Shown: positions 30,253 to 40,357 of the stretch, in pieces
Layout: the number at the start of each line of letters is the position of its first letter
Numbering within the stretch: the stretch's first letter is position 1
Assembly: GCF_006440775.1 (NCBI RefSeq)
Contig: NZ_VFTZ01000011.1
Location: forward strand, 62,001 to 126,000
Reading direction: 5' to 3'
Origin: Mesorhizobium sp. B2-7-2
Lineage (GTDB): Bacteria; Pseudomonadota; Alphaproteobacteria; Rhizobiales; Rhizobiaceae
DNA: 64,000 nt
The notes under the pieces: generated by a model
The model's database searches: none
What the model was told of the DNA's origin: nothing
What the model saw: the letters and a program-made list of their open reading frames with translations, nothing else
Translations under genes and position numbers: made by a program

Positions 30253-30376
30253 AAGCCATCGGCGTGTTGGCCAATCGCAAACGGCTGCGATGTGCCCGCG
30301 GAGCAAAGCCGCTAACCTTTCCTTAACCCTGCCCAAACGGACCGCTCGAATTTCCCCGGCGCGCCGTCGACGGTCG

Positions 30377-30411
30377 TTGACATTCGAACAAAATTAGAAC
30401 AAATTACGAAC
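30377..30411 (+). promoter_or_regulatory. Promoter overlapped by a triple LexA-type (SOS) operator
   Basis: Three GAAC half-sites at 30386-30389, 30397-30400 and 30408-30411 are each separated by exactly 7 bp. GAAC-N7-GAAC is the complement of the alphaproteobacterial LexA box GTTC-N7-GTTC (established for Rhodobacter and rhizobia). A TTGACA (-35) at 30377-30382 directly precedes and overlaps it, so bound LexA would block RNA polymerase. The next gene starts at 30433. Confidence 0.75.
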
Positions 30412-30432
30412 ATTCCAACAACGGAGAGAGTT

Positions 30433-30519
30433 ATGTCTGATCTGGTTCAGGATGTTGTCTCGCTGGTTTGCATGAGCACCTTTCTCGTTTCCATGGCGAT
30501 CTGGATCGGCGCCATGTGA
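30433..30519 (+). CDS. 28-residue SOS-box-controlled membrane peptide
   Basis: A tiny open frame of 28 codons, too short for routine gene callers. It starts at an ATG 6 bp after GGAGAGAG and ends with TGA. The N-terminus MSDLVQD is polar, and residues 8-27 form one hydrophobic helix (VVSLVCMSTFLVSMAIWIGA). A GAAC triple box lies 22 bp upstream. In size, topology and SOS control it resembles SidA of Caulobacter (29 residues), which blocks division through FtsW/FtsN after DNA damage. That parallel is an inference; I have not compared the sequences. A hairpin follows directly. Confidence 0.7.
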   Translation: MSDLVQDVVSLVCMSTFLVSMAIWIGAM

Positions 30520-30541
30520 TCGGGCGGCTTCGCCGCTACCG

Positions 30542-30589
30542 GGACGGGCAATGGCCCGTCCGTTGTTCGGGCGGGCAACAAGGCCCGCC
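30542..30589 (+). terminator. Tandem GC-rich hairpins after the micropeptide
   Basis: Two perfect hairpins: GGACGGGC/GCCCGTCC with a 4-nt loop (30542-30561), and GGCGGGC/GCCCGCC with a 6-nt loop (30570-30589). There is no T-run, so termination would be weak or Rho-assisted. They fit the end of a very short transcript. Confidence 0.45.
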
Positions 30590-30701
30590 TGTGGGATAAG
30601 CAAAGCCCGCCTGGGACGGGCAAGAGCCCACCCATTGCTGTTAAGTCTTTCTTGGCCGCGTCGCCGCTAGGCTGCTCCTTCAAGACAGGGAGCCAACACA
30701 A

Positions 30702-31952
30702 GTGTCGGTCATCGTCACGGTCACGCTCGTGGCCGGCAATCTCGGACTGATCTTTCTTTTGATGACCGTGCCGCTTGGACTGCGCACGGTGACGGTCAGC
30801 CGCGTGATCAAGGCCGATCGCAATCGCCTTTGGCAGGCGCTGTGGCCGTTCGGCAGCGACGCCGGCTGGTCGGGCGAAATCCTTGCCGCCCAGCCGCTGG
30901 ATAGCGAAGGGGCGGCGCAGATCCGGCTCTCCTGGGAAGGACGGGACGGGCGGCCGATCGACCGCAAGGCGCGGTTCGAGGATGTGAGGGAGGGAAGCTG
31001 CTTCTCGATGACGGTCCTTGAGGATACGGCGCTCGATCCCTCGTTCTGGGCGAACTATCGCGAGACCGTCGAACTCGTACCGGACGGTGACGCCACGCGG
31101 GTGACGCTCAGCCAGACAGATCGCTATCGGGGTGTCGCGTTCCTGATCTTCCGTTTCTTCGCCATGCGCCGCGAATTGCGCAAGCTCGACGTCTGGGCGG
31201 CGACGGGCACGTATCGCAGGGGCGGCTGGTTCGAGCATCCGCTGAGCCAAATCGGCTTCGCCGTGCTTTCGGCCCTGATCCTGTGGCCGTTCTTCGGGCT
31301 CAATCTTGGCGGCCTGGCGCTGGCGGCGATCCTCACCTCGGTGGTCGCCCTGCACGAGCTTGGCCATATGGCCGCCTTCCGCCTGACGGGGCATCGCCGG
31401 GCGCGGATGATCTTCATTCCGCTGCTTGGCGGCATCGCCATCGGCGGCAGGCCCTATGACAGCCGCTTCGAGGTCGCCTTCGTGGCGCTTATGGGCGCCG
31501 GCTTCTCCGCCTTCCTGGTGCCGGTGCTGATCGCCGCCAGCGGCTTCGCCAATAGCGAAGGACATCGGCTGGCCGCAATGCTTTTGGCCACGCTTGCCGG
31601 CTGCGCGTCGCTGTTCAACATCGCCAATCTGGTGCCGGTGTGGAAATTCGACGGCGGTCAGGTGCTGCGCCAGATCTGCCCGGGCCCGGCCGCACTTGCG
31701 CTGGCGTCCTTCCTGCTGCTCTTGGCGCTTCTGTCGCTCGGCTGGCGGGCTGGTTTCTCGCCGAAATTCCTGCTGATCGCCGGCGCGGTATTCGCGATCC
31801 TCAGCTTGATCACCGTGGGCAGCGGCGTGAAGCCGCGCCACGAGCTGAAGCCGATCCGGCCCTTCGACAGGCTGGCCATGGCCGGCGCGCTGCTCGCCGT
31901 TTTTGCCATCCATGGCTACGGGATGCTGTGGGCGTCCGCGCAGCTCATGTAG
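30702..31952 (+). CDS. START-like/M50 site-2-protease-like membrane protein
   Basis: A 416-residue membrane protein with a GTG start after AGGGAG. After one N-terminal helix (residues 3-25) comes a soluble SRPBCC/START-like stretch (about 30-160; VSRVIKADRNRLWQALWPF). Then several helices with a zinc-metalloprotease HELGH motif (H218, E219, H222) and a distant NLVPVWKFDGGQV (D317), the third zinc ligand of site-2 proteases. All catalytic residues are present. Family assignment is from these motifs; the substrate is unknown. Convergent with lipB. Confidence 0.75.
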   Translation: MSVIVTVTLVAGNLGLIFLLMTVPLGLRTVTVSRVIKADRNRLWQALWPFGSDAGWSGEILAAQPLDSEGAAQIRLSWEGRDGRPIDRKARFEDVREGSCFSMTVLEDTALDPSFWANYRETVELVPDGDATRVTLSQTDRYRGVAFLIFRFFAMRRELRKLDVWAATGTYRRGGWFEHPLSQIGFAVLSALILWPFFGLNLGGLALAAILTSVVALHELGHMAAFRLTGHRRARMIFIPLLGGIAIGGRPYDSRFEVAFVALMGAGFSAFLVPVLIAASGFANSEGHRLAAMLLATLAGCASLFNIANLVPVWKFDGGQVLRQICPGPAALALASFLLLLALLSLGWRAGFSPKFLLIAGAVFAILSLITVGSGVKPRHELKPIRPFDRLAMAGALLAVFAIHGYGMLWASAQLM

Positions 31953-31962
31953 GCGGAGCGGC

Positions 31963-32706
31963 TTAGCTAGCCTTGCGAGCGGGCTCGGCGGCAGAAACTG
32001 CGGCAGGTCCGAACACATCCTCGAACGCAGCTTTCAGCGCGAGGTCGAGGTCGGCCATGGTGACCGGCAGCCCAAGATCGACGAGGCTGGTCACGCCATG
32101 ATCCGAGACGCCGCAGGGCACGATGCCGCTGAAATGGCCGAGGTCCGGTTCGACATTGATGGCGATGCCGTGGAAGCTCACCCAGCGCCGCAGCCGGATG
32201 CCGATGGCCGCGATCTTGTCTTCGGCGGGCGTGCCGTCCGGCAGGGCGGGCCGGTTCGGTCGTACCACCCAGACGCCGACGCGGTCCTCGCGCCGCTCGC
32301 CGCGCACGTTGAAGGCGGCGAGCGTGGCGATGATCCATTGCTCGAGCGCCGCGACGAAGGCGCGCACATCCTCGCGCCGGCGCTTCAGGTCGAGCATCAC
32401 ATAGGCCACGCGCTGGCCGGGACCGTGATAGGTATATTCGCCGCCGCGCCCGGCGGCAAAGACCGGAAAGCGGTCGGCATCGATCAGGTCTTCAATTCGC
32501 GCGCTGGTTCCGGCGGTGTAGAGCGGCGGATGCTCGACCAGCCAGACCATCTCGCCGGCAGCACCGCTGCGGATCGCCTCGGCGCGCGCTTCCATGAAGG
32601 CCAGCGCGTCCGGATAAGAGGTGAAGCCAGGTTCGATCATCCATTCCACCGGCGACGAACCAGGCAGGGGAAGGAACGACGTGGCGATCTGGCTGCGTTC
32701 GGTCAT
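31963..32706 (-). CDS. lipB: Lipoyl(octanoyl) transferase LipB
   Basis: Transfers octanoate from acyl carrier protein to lipoyl domains of 2-oxoacid dehydrogenases and GcvH. The 247-residue protein has [21 protein letters not shown], the lysine in [17 protein letters not shown], and the catalytic Cys in PCGVSDHG (C198). Monocistronic, convergent with the M50 protein gene. Confidence 0.95.
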   Translation of the reverse strand: MTERSQIATSFLPLPGSSPVEWMIEPGFTSYPDALAFMEARAEAIRSGAAGEMVWLVEHPPLYTAGTSARIEDLIDADRFPVFAAGRGGEYTYHGPGQRVAYVMLDLKRRREDVRAFVAALEQWIIATLAAFNVRGERREDRVGVWVVRPNRPALPDGTPAEDKIAAIGIRLRRWVSFHGIAINVEPDLGHFSGIVPCGVSDHGVTSLVDLGLPVTMADLDLALKAAFEDVFGPAAVSAAEPARKAS

Positions 32707-32882
32707 GGAACTTTCTCGATGCTCCTCTCATATGGCGGCAATCGGCCAAAACGTCCAGTTTCGCCAGTGTGAAGCCGAGCCGCGGCGGCTTGTGCCAGCC
32801 GCTTTGCCTGATGCACGTCGTCCTCCCAAAACCTCTGCGCAGTTGTGGGCGATACGCATTCGCGAATATTCCGCTCGGCGCA

Positions 32883-32910
32883 CTTGTTTCGCCGGAAACG
32901 ATTTGCTACA
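32883..32910 (+). promoter_or_regulatory. Candidate promoter of tRNA-Leu
   Basis: CTTGTT (32883-32888) and GCTACA (32905-32910) with a 16-bp spacer resemble an alphaproteobacterial housekeeping promoter. It is 36 bp before the tRNA. The rest of 32707-32882 shows nothing I can name. Confidence 0.4.
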
Positions 32911-32945
32911 GGCCCCGGGCCGGTCGGTTCCGGCTCCTACCACGT

Positions 32946-33030
32946 GCGGTCGTGGCGGAATTGGTAGACGCGCAGCGTTGAGGTCGCTGTGGGGCAACCC
33001 GTGGAAGTTCGAGTCTTCTCGACCGCACCA
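32946..33030 (+). tRNA. tRNA-Leu (anticodon GAG)
   Basis: An 85-nt class II tRNA. The acceptor stem GCGGTCG pairs with CGACCGC, and ACCA is encoded at the 3' end. The anticodon stem CAGCG/CGCTG holds the loop TTGAGGT, giving anticodon GAG (reads CUC and CUU). The variable arm (GTGGGGCAACCCGT) is long as in Leu tRNAs. The T loop TTCGAGT is present. Confidence 0.95.
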
Positions 33031-33103
33031 TTCTCCCCAAAAGCCTGTTGAATTTGGCTTCGGCGAGCGATCGTCGCTGCCGGCGGTTTCCTAGACCAAA
33101 GTG

Positions 33104-33137
33104 AAGCGGCGGCGGGCCATGAGACCACACCGCCGCT
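33104..33137 (-). terminator. Possible hairpin terminator downstream of ppc
   Basis: An inverted repeat AGCGGCGG ... CCGCCGCT with a ~17-nt loop lies just past the ppc stop, between ppc and the convergent tRNA gene. There is no T-run. Weak support. Confidence 0.3.
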
Positions 33138-33179
33138 GATGCTTGACGCGAGGCGATTCCGGCAACCGGCAAACCGAGC

Positions 33180-35861
33180 CTATCCCGTCCACCCCAGACC
33201 GGCCGAGATGCAGTTGATCGAGACGAGCAGGGCGTCGGTCGCCCGCCTTTGATCTGTGCTTGTGCCTGCCCGAGCTTCGCGCAGCAGATTGACCTGCAGC
33301 CGGTGGATGTCGTCCATCTGCCGGCGCAGATTGTCGAAACGCCTTTTGAACATCGGGAAGCGCGCGGAAAGGTCGCCTCCCGTAAGGTCGCCGATCAGGC
33401 GCCGCGTCAGCTCGTATTCGGCCGCGATGCGGGCGTGGATTCTTGCCGCCGCATCGCTGTCGGACACCAGGTCGGCATAGAGCCGTGCGATCTCCATGTC
33501 GGACTGGTAGAGCGTCTTTTCGGCCTCGTCGACGATCAGGCGGAAGAAGCGCGAATGCTCGAACATGCGGGTCAGAAGCTCGCGCCCGGCCTCGCCGCGC
33601 ACCGTGACGAACGCGCTCAGCGCGCTGCCTATGCCGTACCAGCCGGTCAACAGATGTCGGTTCTGGCTCCACGCGAACACCCACGGAATGGCGCGCAGGT
33701 CGGCAATGCCGCTGGCGCCGAAACGGCGATCCGGCCGTGATCCCATTTTCAAGAGCGCCAGTTCGGCGACCGGGCTCGCCTGGTTGAAATAGTCGAGGAA
33801 GCCCGGCTCGGCCATCAATCCGGCGTAGGATGCTTGCGACATGCCCGCCAGCGCTTCCAGCGCTTCGTCGAACTCCGGCGATTCCTTCGGCCCGGCATCG
33901 CCGGGCGATCCGATCCCGTGCGCCAGCACGGCAGCGGCGAGAACCTCGAGCTGGTTGAGGCCGGTGCCGCGATTGGCGAATTTCGACGAAACGACCTCGC
34001 CCTGCTCGGTCACCCGCATGGTTCCGGCGACGGTGCCCTGCGGTTGCGCCGCGATCGCCCGGCCGGTCGGCGCGCCGCCGCGGCTGACGGAGCCGCCGCG
34101 GCCGTGAAAGAAGCCGATCCTGACCTTATGCTTGCGACCGATGGCGGCGAGGCGCTTCTGCGCCTTTGCCAGTTCCCAATTCGAAGCGAGGAATCCGCCG
34201 TCCTTGTTGGAGTCCGAATAGCCAAGCATGATTTCCTGGCGCGCGCCGAAATCCCGCACCGTGCGCCGCACAAGGGAAACGTCGAGCAATGCGTTCAGGA
34301 CGCCGGGTGCAGCCTGCAGGTCGGCGATGGTCTCGAACAACGGCACGATCCGCAGCCTGATCGTGGCGTCGCCGCCGGGCGCGGTGGAGAGCCCGCAATA
34401 TTGCGCCAGCAGGTAGACCGCGAGCAGGTCGTCGGCCGAGCGGGTCATGCTGAGCACGAAAGAGCCGACGGCGTCGGCATCCGCGCTGGATATTTGTTCG
34501 CGGATGACAGCGAATGTCGACAGCAGTTCACCTGCCTCCGGCGAGAGTTGGCTTGCGTCGATCTGCAGCCGCTCGCCCTGGCTGAGCGCCCCGCGGATGC
34601 GCGCCGACCATTGCGGCGTGCCGGCGGCGATCGGATCGGTGGCGTCTATCAGCGCAAACAGCTCGGCCAGCACTCGATTGACGACTGTGGAGTTCTGCCG
34701 GATGTCGAGCGAGACCGTGCGGAAGCCAAAGCTTCCGACCTGCCAAACGAGCGGCTGGATGAAACGCCTGGCGACCGCGCGGCCGCCGATCGCTTCGAGG
34801 ACTGACGAGAGGGCGTTGAGATCGGCGCGAAACGCCTCCGCCGACGGGTAGGCCGCCTTGCCGCCGTCACGGGTGGCGACCAGCCGGGCCAGCAGGGCCG
34901 AAGCGAACTGGCGCAGCGGTTCGTCAGGATTGCGGGCGGCTATCTCTTGCGCCTCTCCACTCTTATCAAGCGCTGTTTGCAGCACCGGCCTGAAGCCGGC
35001 CGGCAGCTCGATGACGTTCGAACTGGCGCTGAGCACCGTCACCAGCCGCTGCGCCTGAGCCAGGTACCAGCCTATAGCGGTGTTGCGGTATTCGGCCATG
35101 GCGTAGGCGGTGACTTCGGCCGTGACATTCGGATTGCCGTCACGGTCGCCGCCGATCCACGAGGCATAGCGCATGAAGGAGGGAATTCGGATCGGCTCGC
35201 CCGGATAGTGGCGCTCGCAGGAGCTCTGAAGCTTGCCATAGAGCTGCGGCGTTGCCTCGAAGATAACTTCGCGGAAGAAATGAAGTCCCCAGGCGATCTC
35301 GCGCTCGACCGTCGGTCGCTCCAGCCGCAGCTCGCCCGTCATCCACAAAAGCTCGATCTCGCTTTCCAGGTCGGCGATCAAGAGATCGCGTTCGCGCGGC
35401 GCCCAGCGCGGCTGGTCGAGCTCGGTCAGCTTGCGATAGATGCGGCGGTGGATTTCCAGCACCGTGACGCGTTTGGCCTCCGTCGGATGCGCGGTCATGG
35501 TCGGGCCGACGCAAAGTTCGTCGAGCGCCGCCTGGGCTTCCGCCGCCGAGTGGCCGCTCGCCGCCATCTCGGCAATCACGCTGGCGAAGGAGCCAGGCAC
35601 TTCGTCGGCGCCCGCGCCTTGCTCGAGCTCGCGCCGCGCCCGCATCGCCAGCAACTCGTCGGCAATCGCCAGCAACTGGAACCACACGCCGCTCGCCTGA
35701 AGCGCCGGGATGCGCTGCTCCGGGGCCAGCGAGACAAGTGACCTGCGGCCGCTCAGGACCGCGGCGATCTCGGGCTCGCGCGCGCTTGCGACCTGAAGCA
35801 GCAGACGTAACAGCAGGCTGCGCTCGTCCTCACGAAACTTGATGGGTTTGCTCTGTTCCAA
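33180..35861 (-). CDS. ppc: Phosphoenolpyruvate carboxylase (serine-cycle type by context)
   Basis: Carboxylates PEP to oxaloacetate. The 893-residue protein has the catalytic His in TAHPTEAKR (H125), the lysine in YSDSNKDGG (K553), and FHGRGGSVSRGGAPTGRA (arginine and glycine loop). The C-terminus ends GLGWTG instead of the usual MRNTG. The start is a TTG at 35861 with GGGAAAG upstream; no ATG exists near the expected N-terminus. It is last in the sga-mcl-mtkA-mtkB block, 198 bp after mtkB, which suggests a role in the serine cycle. Confidence 0.93.
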   Translation of the reverse strand: MEQSKPIKFREDERSLLLRLLLQVASAREPEIAAVLSGRRSLVSLAPEQRIPALQASGVWFQLLAIADELLAMRARRELEQGAGADEVPGSFASVIAEMAASGHSAAEAQAALDELCVGPTMTAHPTEAKRVTVLEIHRRIYRKLTELDQPRWAPRERDLLIADLESEIELLWMTGELRLERPTVEREIAWGLHFFREVIFEATPQLYGKLQSSCERHYPGEPIRIPSFMRYASWIGGDRDGNPNVTAEVTAYAMAEYRNTAIGWYLAQAQRLVTVLSASSNVIELPAGFRPVLQTALDKSGEAQEIAARNPDEPLRQFASALLARLVATRDGGKAAYPSAEAFRADLNALSSVLEAIGGRAVARRFIQPLVWQVGSFGFRTVSLDIRQNSTVVNRVLAELFALIDATDPIAAGTPQWSARIRGALSQGERLQIDASQLSPEAGELLSTFAVIREQISSADADAVGSFVLSMTRSADDLLAVYLLAQYCGLSTAPGGDATIRLRIVPLFETIADLQAAPGVLNALLDVSLVRRTVRDFGARQEIMLGYSDSNKDGGFLASNWELAKAQKRLAAIGRKHKVRIGFFHGRGGSVSRGGAPTGRAIAAQPQGTVAGTMRVTEQGEVVSSKFANRGTGLNQLEVLAAAVLAHGIGSPGDAGPKESPEFDEALEALAGMSQASYAGLMAEPGFLDYFNQASPVAELALLKMGSRPDRRFGASGIADLRAIPWVFAWSQNRHLLTGWYGIGSALSAFVTVRGEAGRELLTRMFEHSRFFRLIVDEAEKTLYQSDMEIARLYADLVSDSDAAARIHARIAAEYELTRRLIGDLTGGDLSARFPMFKRRFDNLRRQMDDIHRLQVNLLREARAGTSTDQRRATDALLVSINCISAGLGWTG

Positions 35862-35919
35862 AGCCGCTTTCCCGATCGTCAGCCGATTTGCCGCTGCGCT
35901 GCTAAGCAGTTGTCTTCAG

Positions 35920-35959
35920 GCAATCCCGGACGGCCGCAGCGCACGTTTCCCGGAATTGC
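35920..35959. repeat. REP-like hairpin between mtkB and ppc
   Basis: Arms GCAATCCCGG (35920-35929) and CCGGAATTGC (35950-35959) pair with one G-T. It shares CACG...TTTCCCGGAATTGC with 23602-23649. It sits in the 198-bp gap between mtkB and ppc. Confidence 0.55.
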
Positions 35960-36059
35960 TCTTCATACGGGCAGCGCCGAGCGCACGGGCCGACGACCAT
36001 CGAGGAGGCCGGCCCGGAACAGGCTTCACATCCTGTCGCGATTCTCGCCTGGTCGGCCG

Positions 36060-36959
<900 letters not shown>

Positions 36960-36972
36960 TTCTCGACCTCCC

Positions 36973-38160
36973 TCAGGCTGCTTTTTTGTTCTTGGCGGCT
37001 GCGCGCCAGGCGGCGACGGCTTTTTCGGCGGCTTCGGCCAGCGTGTCGGCGACGATCACCTTCTCGCCGGAATCGGCCAGGATCTTGCGTCCTTCCTCGA
37101 CCTTGGTGCCGGATAGGCGCACCACCAGAGGGACGTCGACGCCGACCTCGCGGATCGCCTTGATGACGCCTTCAGCCACCCAGTCGCAGCGGTTGATACC
37201 GGCGAAGATGTTGACCAGGATTGCCTCGACATTCTTGTCGCCGAGCACGGCGCGGAAGGACTTTGCTACCCGCTCCGGCGAGGCGCCGCCGCCGATGTCG
37301 AGGAAATTGGCCGGCTCGCCGCCGGCGATCTTGATCATGTCCATCGTTGCCATGGCGAGGCCTGCGCCGTTGATGATGCAGCCGATATTGCCGTCGAGCC
37401 CGACATAGGAGAGGCCGCGGTCGCTGGCGAAGGTTTCGCGCGGATCTTCCTGGCTCTTGTCGCGCAGCTCGGAAATCTCCGGCCGGCGGAACAGCGCGTT
37501 CTCGTCGAACGACATTTTGGCGTCGAGTGCGACGAGGCTGCCGTCGCGCGTCACCACCAGCGGGTTGATCTCCAGCATTGAGGCGTCGTAGTCGCGGAAC
37601 ACCTGGTAGCAGCCGAGGATGGTTTCGGTCGCCTTGCCGATCAGGTTGCTCTCAAGCCCGAGGCCGAAGGCGATTTCGCGCGCCTGGAAGCCTTGCATCC
37701 CGACGCCCGGATCGACGGTGGCGCGGATGATGGAGTCCGGCTTCTTTTCGGAGATGTCCTCGATCTCCATGCCGCCGGCGGCCGATGCCACGATCATGAC
37801 GCGCTCTTCCTTGCGGTCGAGCACGAAGCCGAGATAGAGCTCCTGCGCTATATCGACGGCTTCCTCGAGATAGAGGCGCGAGATCAGCTTGCCGCGCGGG
37901 CCGGTCTGCTGCGTCACCAGCTTGCGCCCAAGCATGGCTTCTGCCGCGTTGGAAATCTCCTCGTCGTTCGAGCAGAGTTTTATCCCGCCGGCCTTGCCGC
38001 GCGCGCCGGAATGGACCTGCGCCTTCAGCACCCATTTGGCGCCGCCGATCTCCCGGGCACGATAGGTCGCCTGCTCGGGGCTGTAGGCGAGGCCGCCGCG
38101 CGGCACGTGCACGCCGTGGCGAGCAAGCAGTTCCTTGGCCTGGTATTCGTGGATGTCCAT
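36973..38160 (-). CDS. mtkA: Malate-CoA ligase (malate thiokinase) beta subunit
   Basis: ATP-grasp subunit of malate thiokinase; 395 residues. The N-terminus [17 protein letters not shown] and the segments [25 protein letters not shown] and [16 protein letters not shown] are present, closely resembling Methylobacterium MtkA as I recall it. The second of two adjacent ATGs (38160) is used, since GGAGG lies 5 bp upstream. A succinyl-CoA synthetase beta subunit is the alternative, disfavoured by context. Confidence 0.88.
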   Translation of the reverse strand: MDIHEYQAKELLARHGVHVPRGGLAYSPEQATYRAREIGGAKWVLKAQVHSGARGKAGGIKLCSNDEEISNAAEAMLGRKLVTQQTGPRGKLISRLYLEEAVDIAQELYLGFVLDRKEERVMIVASAAGGMEIEDISEKKPDSIIRATVDPGVGMQGFQAREIAFGLGLESNLIGKATETILGCYQVFRDYDASMLEINPLVVTRDGSLVALDAKMSFDENALFRRPEISELRDKSQEDPRETFASDRGLSYVGLDGNIGCIINGAGLAMATMDMIKIAGGEPANFLDIGGGASPERVAKSFRAVLGDKNVEAILVNIFAGINRCDWVAEGVIKAIREVGVDVPLVVRLSGTKVEEGRKILADSGEKVIVADTLAEAAEKAVAAWRAAAKNKKAA

Positions 38161-38178
38161 CATGTCCTCCGGGTATGT

Positions 38179-39156
38179 CTATTGCGCGGCTTGCGGCTTT
38201 TGTTCGCTGGCAAGATGGCCTGCGCGTTCGATCGCCTCGTTCACCACCAGCACGTTGCGCGCCATGCGCTCCGACGCCGCGTCGATCATCTTGCCGTCGA
38301 GCGCCGCCGCGCCCTTGCCGAGCGCCTCGGCTTCCTTCAGCACTTCGAGGATACGCCTGGCCCGCGTGACTTCTTTCTCCGGCGGCGAGAACACATCGTT
38401 GGCCAAGGCGATCTGCGAAGGGTGGATCGCCCATTTGCCTTCGATACCGAGCGCGGCGGCACGCCTCGCGGCCGCCTTGTAGCCCTCCGGATCGGAGAAA
38501 TCGCCGAATGGACCGTCAATCGCGCGCAGGCCGTAGGCGCGGCAGGCGACCGTCATGCGCGACAGGGCGAAATGCCACTGGTCGCCCGGATAGTCGGGAT
38601 TGAGGCCGCCGATGTTGACGGTGCGCGCCTTGTTGCTGGCGGCATAGTCGGCGACGCCGAAATGCATCGCCTCCAGCCGGCCCGGCGTGGCGGCGATCGC
38701 CTCGACATTGGCCATGCCCAGCGCCGTCTCGATCAACGCCTCGAGGCCGACACGGGTCTTGAAACCCTTGGCCATCTCGATCTGGTTGACCATGGCCTCG
38801 ACCATATAGAGGTCGGCCGGCACGCCGACCTTTGGCACCAGGATCGTGTCCAGCCGGTCGCCGGCCTGCTCCATGACGTCGACGACGTCGCGGTACATGT
38901 AATGCGTGTCGAGCCCGTTGATGCGCACCGAGACGGTCTTGCCCTTTGCGCGCCAGTCGATGTCGTTCAGCGCCTGGATGATGTTCTTGCGGGCACGCTC
39001 CTTGTCGGGCGGCGCCACCGCGTCCTCGATGTCGAGGAAGACGAAGTCGGCGGCGCTGTTGGCCGCCTTGTCGATCATCTCCGGGCTGGAGCCCGGAACG
39101 GCAAGCTCGCTGCGCTGCAGCCTCAGCTTCTTCAGATGGTTGATGGTGTGGCTCAT
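38179..39156 (-). CDS. mcl: Malyl-CoA lyase
   Basis: HpcH/HpaI/CitE-type lyase cleaving malyl-CoA to glyoxylate and acetyl-CoA. The 325-residue protein has the metal-binding FLDIEDAVAPPDKERAR, the substrate segment VSVRINGLDTHY, LIETALGMANVEAIA, and the glycine-rich HFGVADYAASN. Between sga and mtkA with 10-18 bp gaps. A citrate-lyase-like function is possible, but the neighbours argue for the serine cycle. Confidence 0.9.
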   Translation of the reverse strand: MSHTINHLKKLRLQRSELAVPGSSPEMIDKAANSAADFVFLDIEDAVAPPDKERARKNIIQALNDIDWRAKGKTVSVRINGLDTHYMYRDVVDVMEQAGDRLDTILVPKVGVPADLYMVEAMVNQIEMAKGFKTRVGLEALIETALGMANVEAIAATPGRLEAMHFGVADYAASNKARTVNIGGLNPDYPGDQWHFALSRMTVACRAYGLRAIDGPFGDFSDPEGYKAAARRAAALGIEGKWAIHPSQIALANDVFSPPEKEVTRARRILEVLKEAEALGKGAAALDGKMIDAASERMARNVLVVNEAIERAGHLASEQKPQAAQ

Positions 39157-39166
39157 GGTGCGCTCC

Positions 39167-40357
39167 TCACGCCGCTCTGGCGACCGGCACGTCGGCCGTG
39201 CGGCGGAAATGCTCGATCGCCGCCGCCACGCCCGAGCCGGGGGCCAGGCGCACGCCGCAATCGAGCAGCGCCATTTCGGCGGCCGACAGCGAGGCCAGCA
39301 CCATCACCTCGTTCAGCCAGCCGAGATGGCCGATGCGGAAGACCTTGCCGGCCACCTTGTTGAGGCCGCCACCGAGCGAGGTATTGTATTGCTGGTAGGC
39401 GCGCTTGACGACATTCGCGCTGTCGATGCCTTCCGGCACCAGGATGGCGCTGACCGTGTCGGAGTGCCATTGCGCTGTCTTGGCGCACAGCTTCAGGCCC
39501 CAGGCGTCGACGGCCTTGCGCACGCCCTCGGCAAGGCGATGGTGGCGGACGAAGATGTTCTCCAACCCTTCCTCGGCAATCAGGTCGAGCGAGGCGCGCA
39601 GGCCGCGCAGCAATTGGGTCGCCGGCGTGTAAGGGAAGTAGCCGGCGTCATTGGCGCGGATCATGTCCTCGAAGGAAAAGTAGCAGTGCCGGTGTGTCGC
39701 CACCCGCGAAGCGGCAAGCGCCTTCTTGCTGACCGACAGGAAGCCGAGGCCGGCCGGCAGCATGAAGCCTTTCTGTGAGCCGCTGACGGCGCAGTCGACG
39801 CCCCATTCCTCCTGGCGGAAGTCGATCGAGCCGATCGAGGAAACGCCGTCGACGAAGAGAAGGGCAGGATGGTGCGCCGCATCGAGCGCGGCGCGGCAGC
39901 CGGCGACGTCGCTGGTGACGCCGGTCGCGGTCTCGTTCTGGGTGCAGAAGACAGCCTTGATGCGGTGCGCCTTGTCGGCCCGAAGCTTCTCGGCATAGAG
40001 CTCGAGCGGAACGCCGGTGCCCCACTCGCAGTCGATGACGTCGACATCGAAGCCGAGGCGCTCGGCCATGTCGACCCACAGATGCGAGAATTGGCCGAAG
40101 CGCGACATCAGCACCTTGTCGCCGGGGCTGAGGACATTGGTCATCGCCGCTTCCCAGGCACCGGTGCCGGAGGAGGGGTAGATGAAGACGCGGCCGGTCT
40201 CGTTCTTGAAGACCTTCTTGATGTCCTCGAACAGCGGTAGCGTCAGGTTGGAGAAGGAGGAGGCGCGCATATCCTCCATTGGGAGGTTCATGGCTTGCCG
40301 GACCTGTTCCGGAATGTTGGTGGGTCCTGGGATAAAGAGATGGGTAAACCCAGCCAT
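39167..40357 (-). CDS. sga: Serine-glyoxylate aminotransferase
   Basis: PLP enzyme converting serine and glyoxylate to hydroxypyruvate and glycine. The 396-residue protein starts MAGFTHLFIPGPTNIPEQVR, has the PLP lysine K196 in VSGSQKGFMLP, and the phosphate-binding SSGTGAWEAAM near residue 62. The ATG at 40357 follows GGAGGAG. First gene of the serine-cycle block. Confidence 0.92.
   Translation of the reverse strand: MAGFTHLFIPGPTNIPEQVRQAMNLPMEDMRASSFSNLTLPLFEDIKKVFKNETGRVFIYPSSGTGAWEAAMTNVLSPGDKVLMSRFGQFSHLWVDMAERLGFDVDVIDCEWGTGVPLELYAEKLRADKAHRIKAVFCTQNETATGVTSDVAGCRAALDAAHHPALLFVDGVSSIGSIDFRQEEWGVDCAVSGSQKGFMLPAGLGFLSVSKKALAASRVATHRHCYFSFEDMIRANDAGYFPYTPATQLLRGLRASLDLIAEEGLENIFVRHHRLAEGVRKAVDAWGLKLCAKTAQWHSDTVSAILVPEGIDSANVVKRAYQQYNTSLGGGLNKVAGKVFRIGHLGWLNEVMVLASLSAAEMALLDCGVRLAPGSGVAAAIEHFRRTADVPVARAA

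Noticed and set aside
30312-30327. Possible CtrA site (CTAA-N7-TTAAC) before the SOS micropeptide
   Set aside because: One mismatch to the TTAA-N7-TTAAC consensus and a position well upstream; too weak to list without further support.
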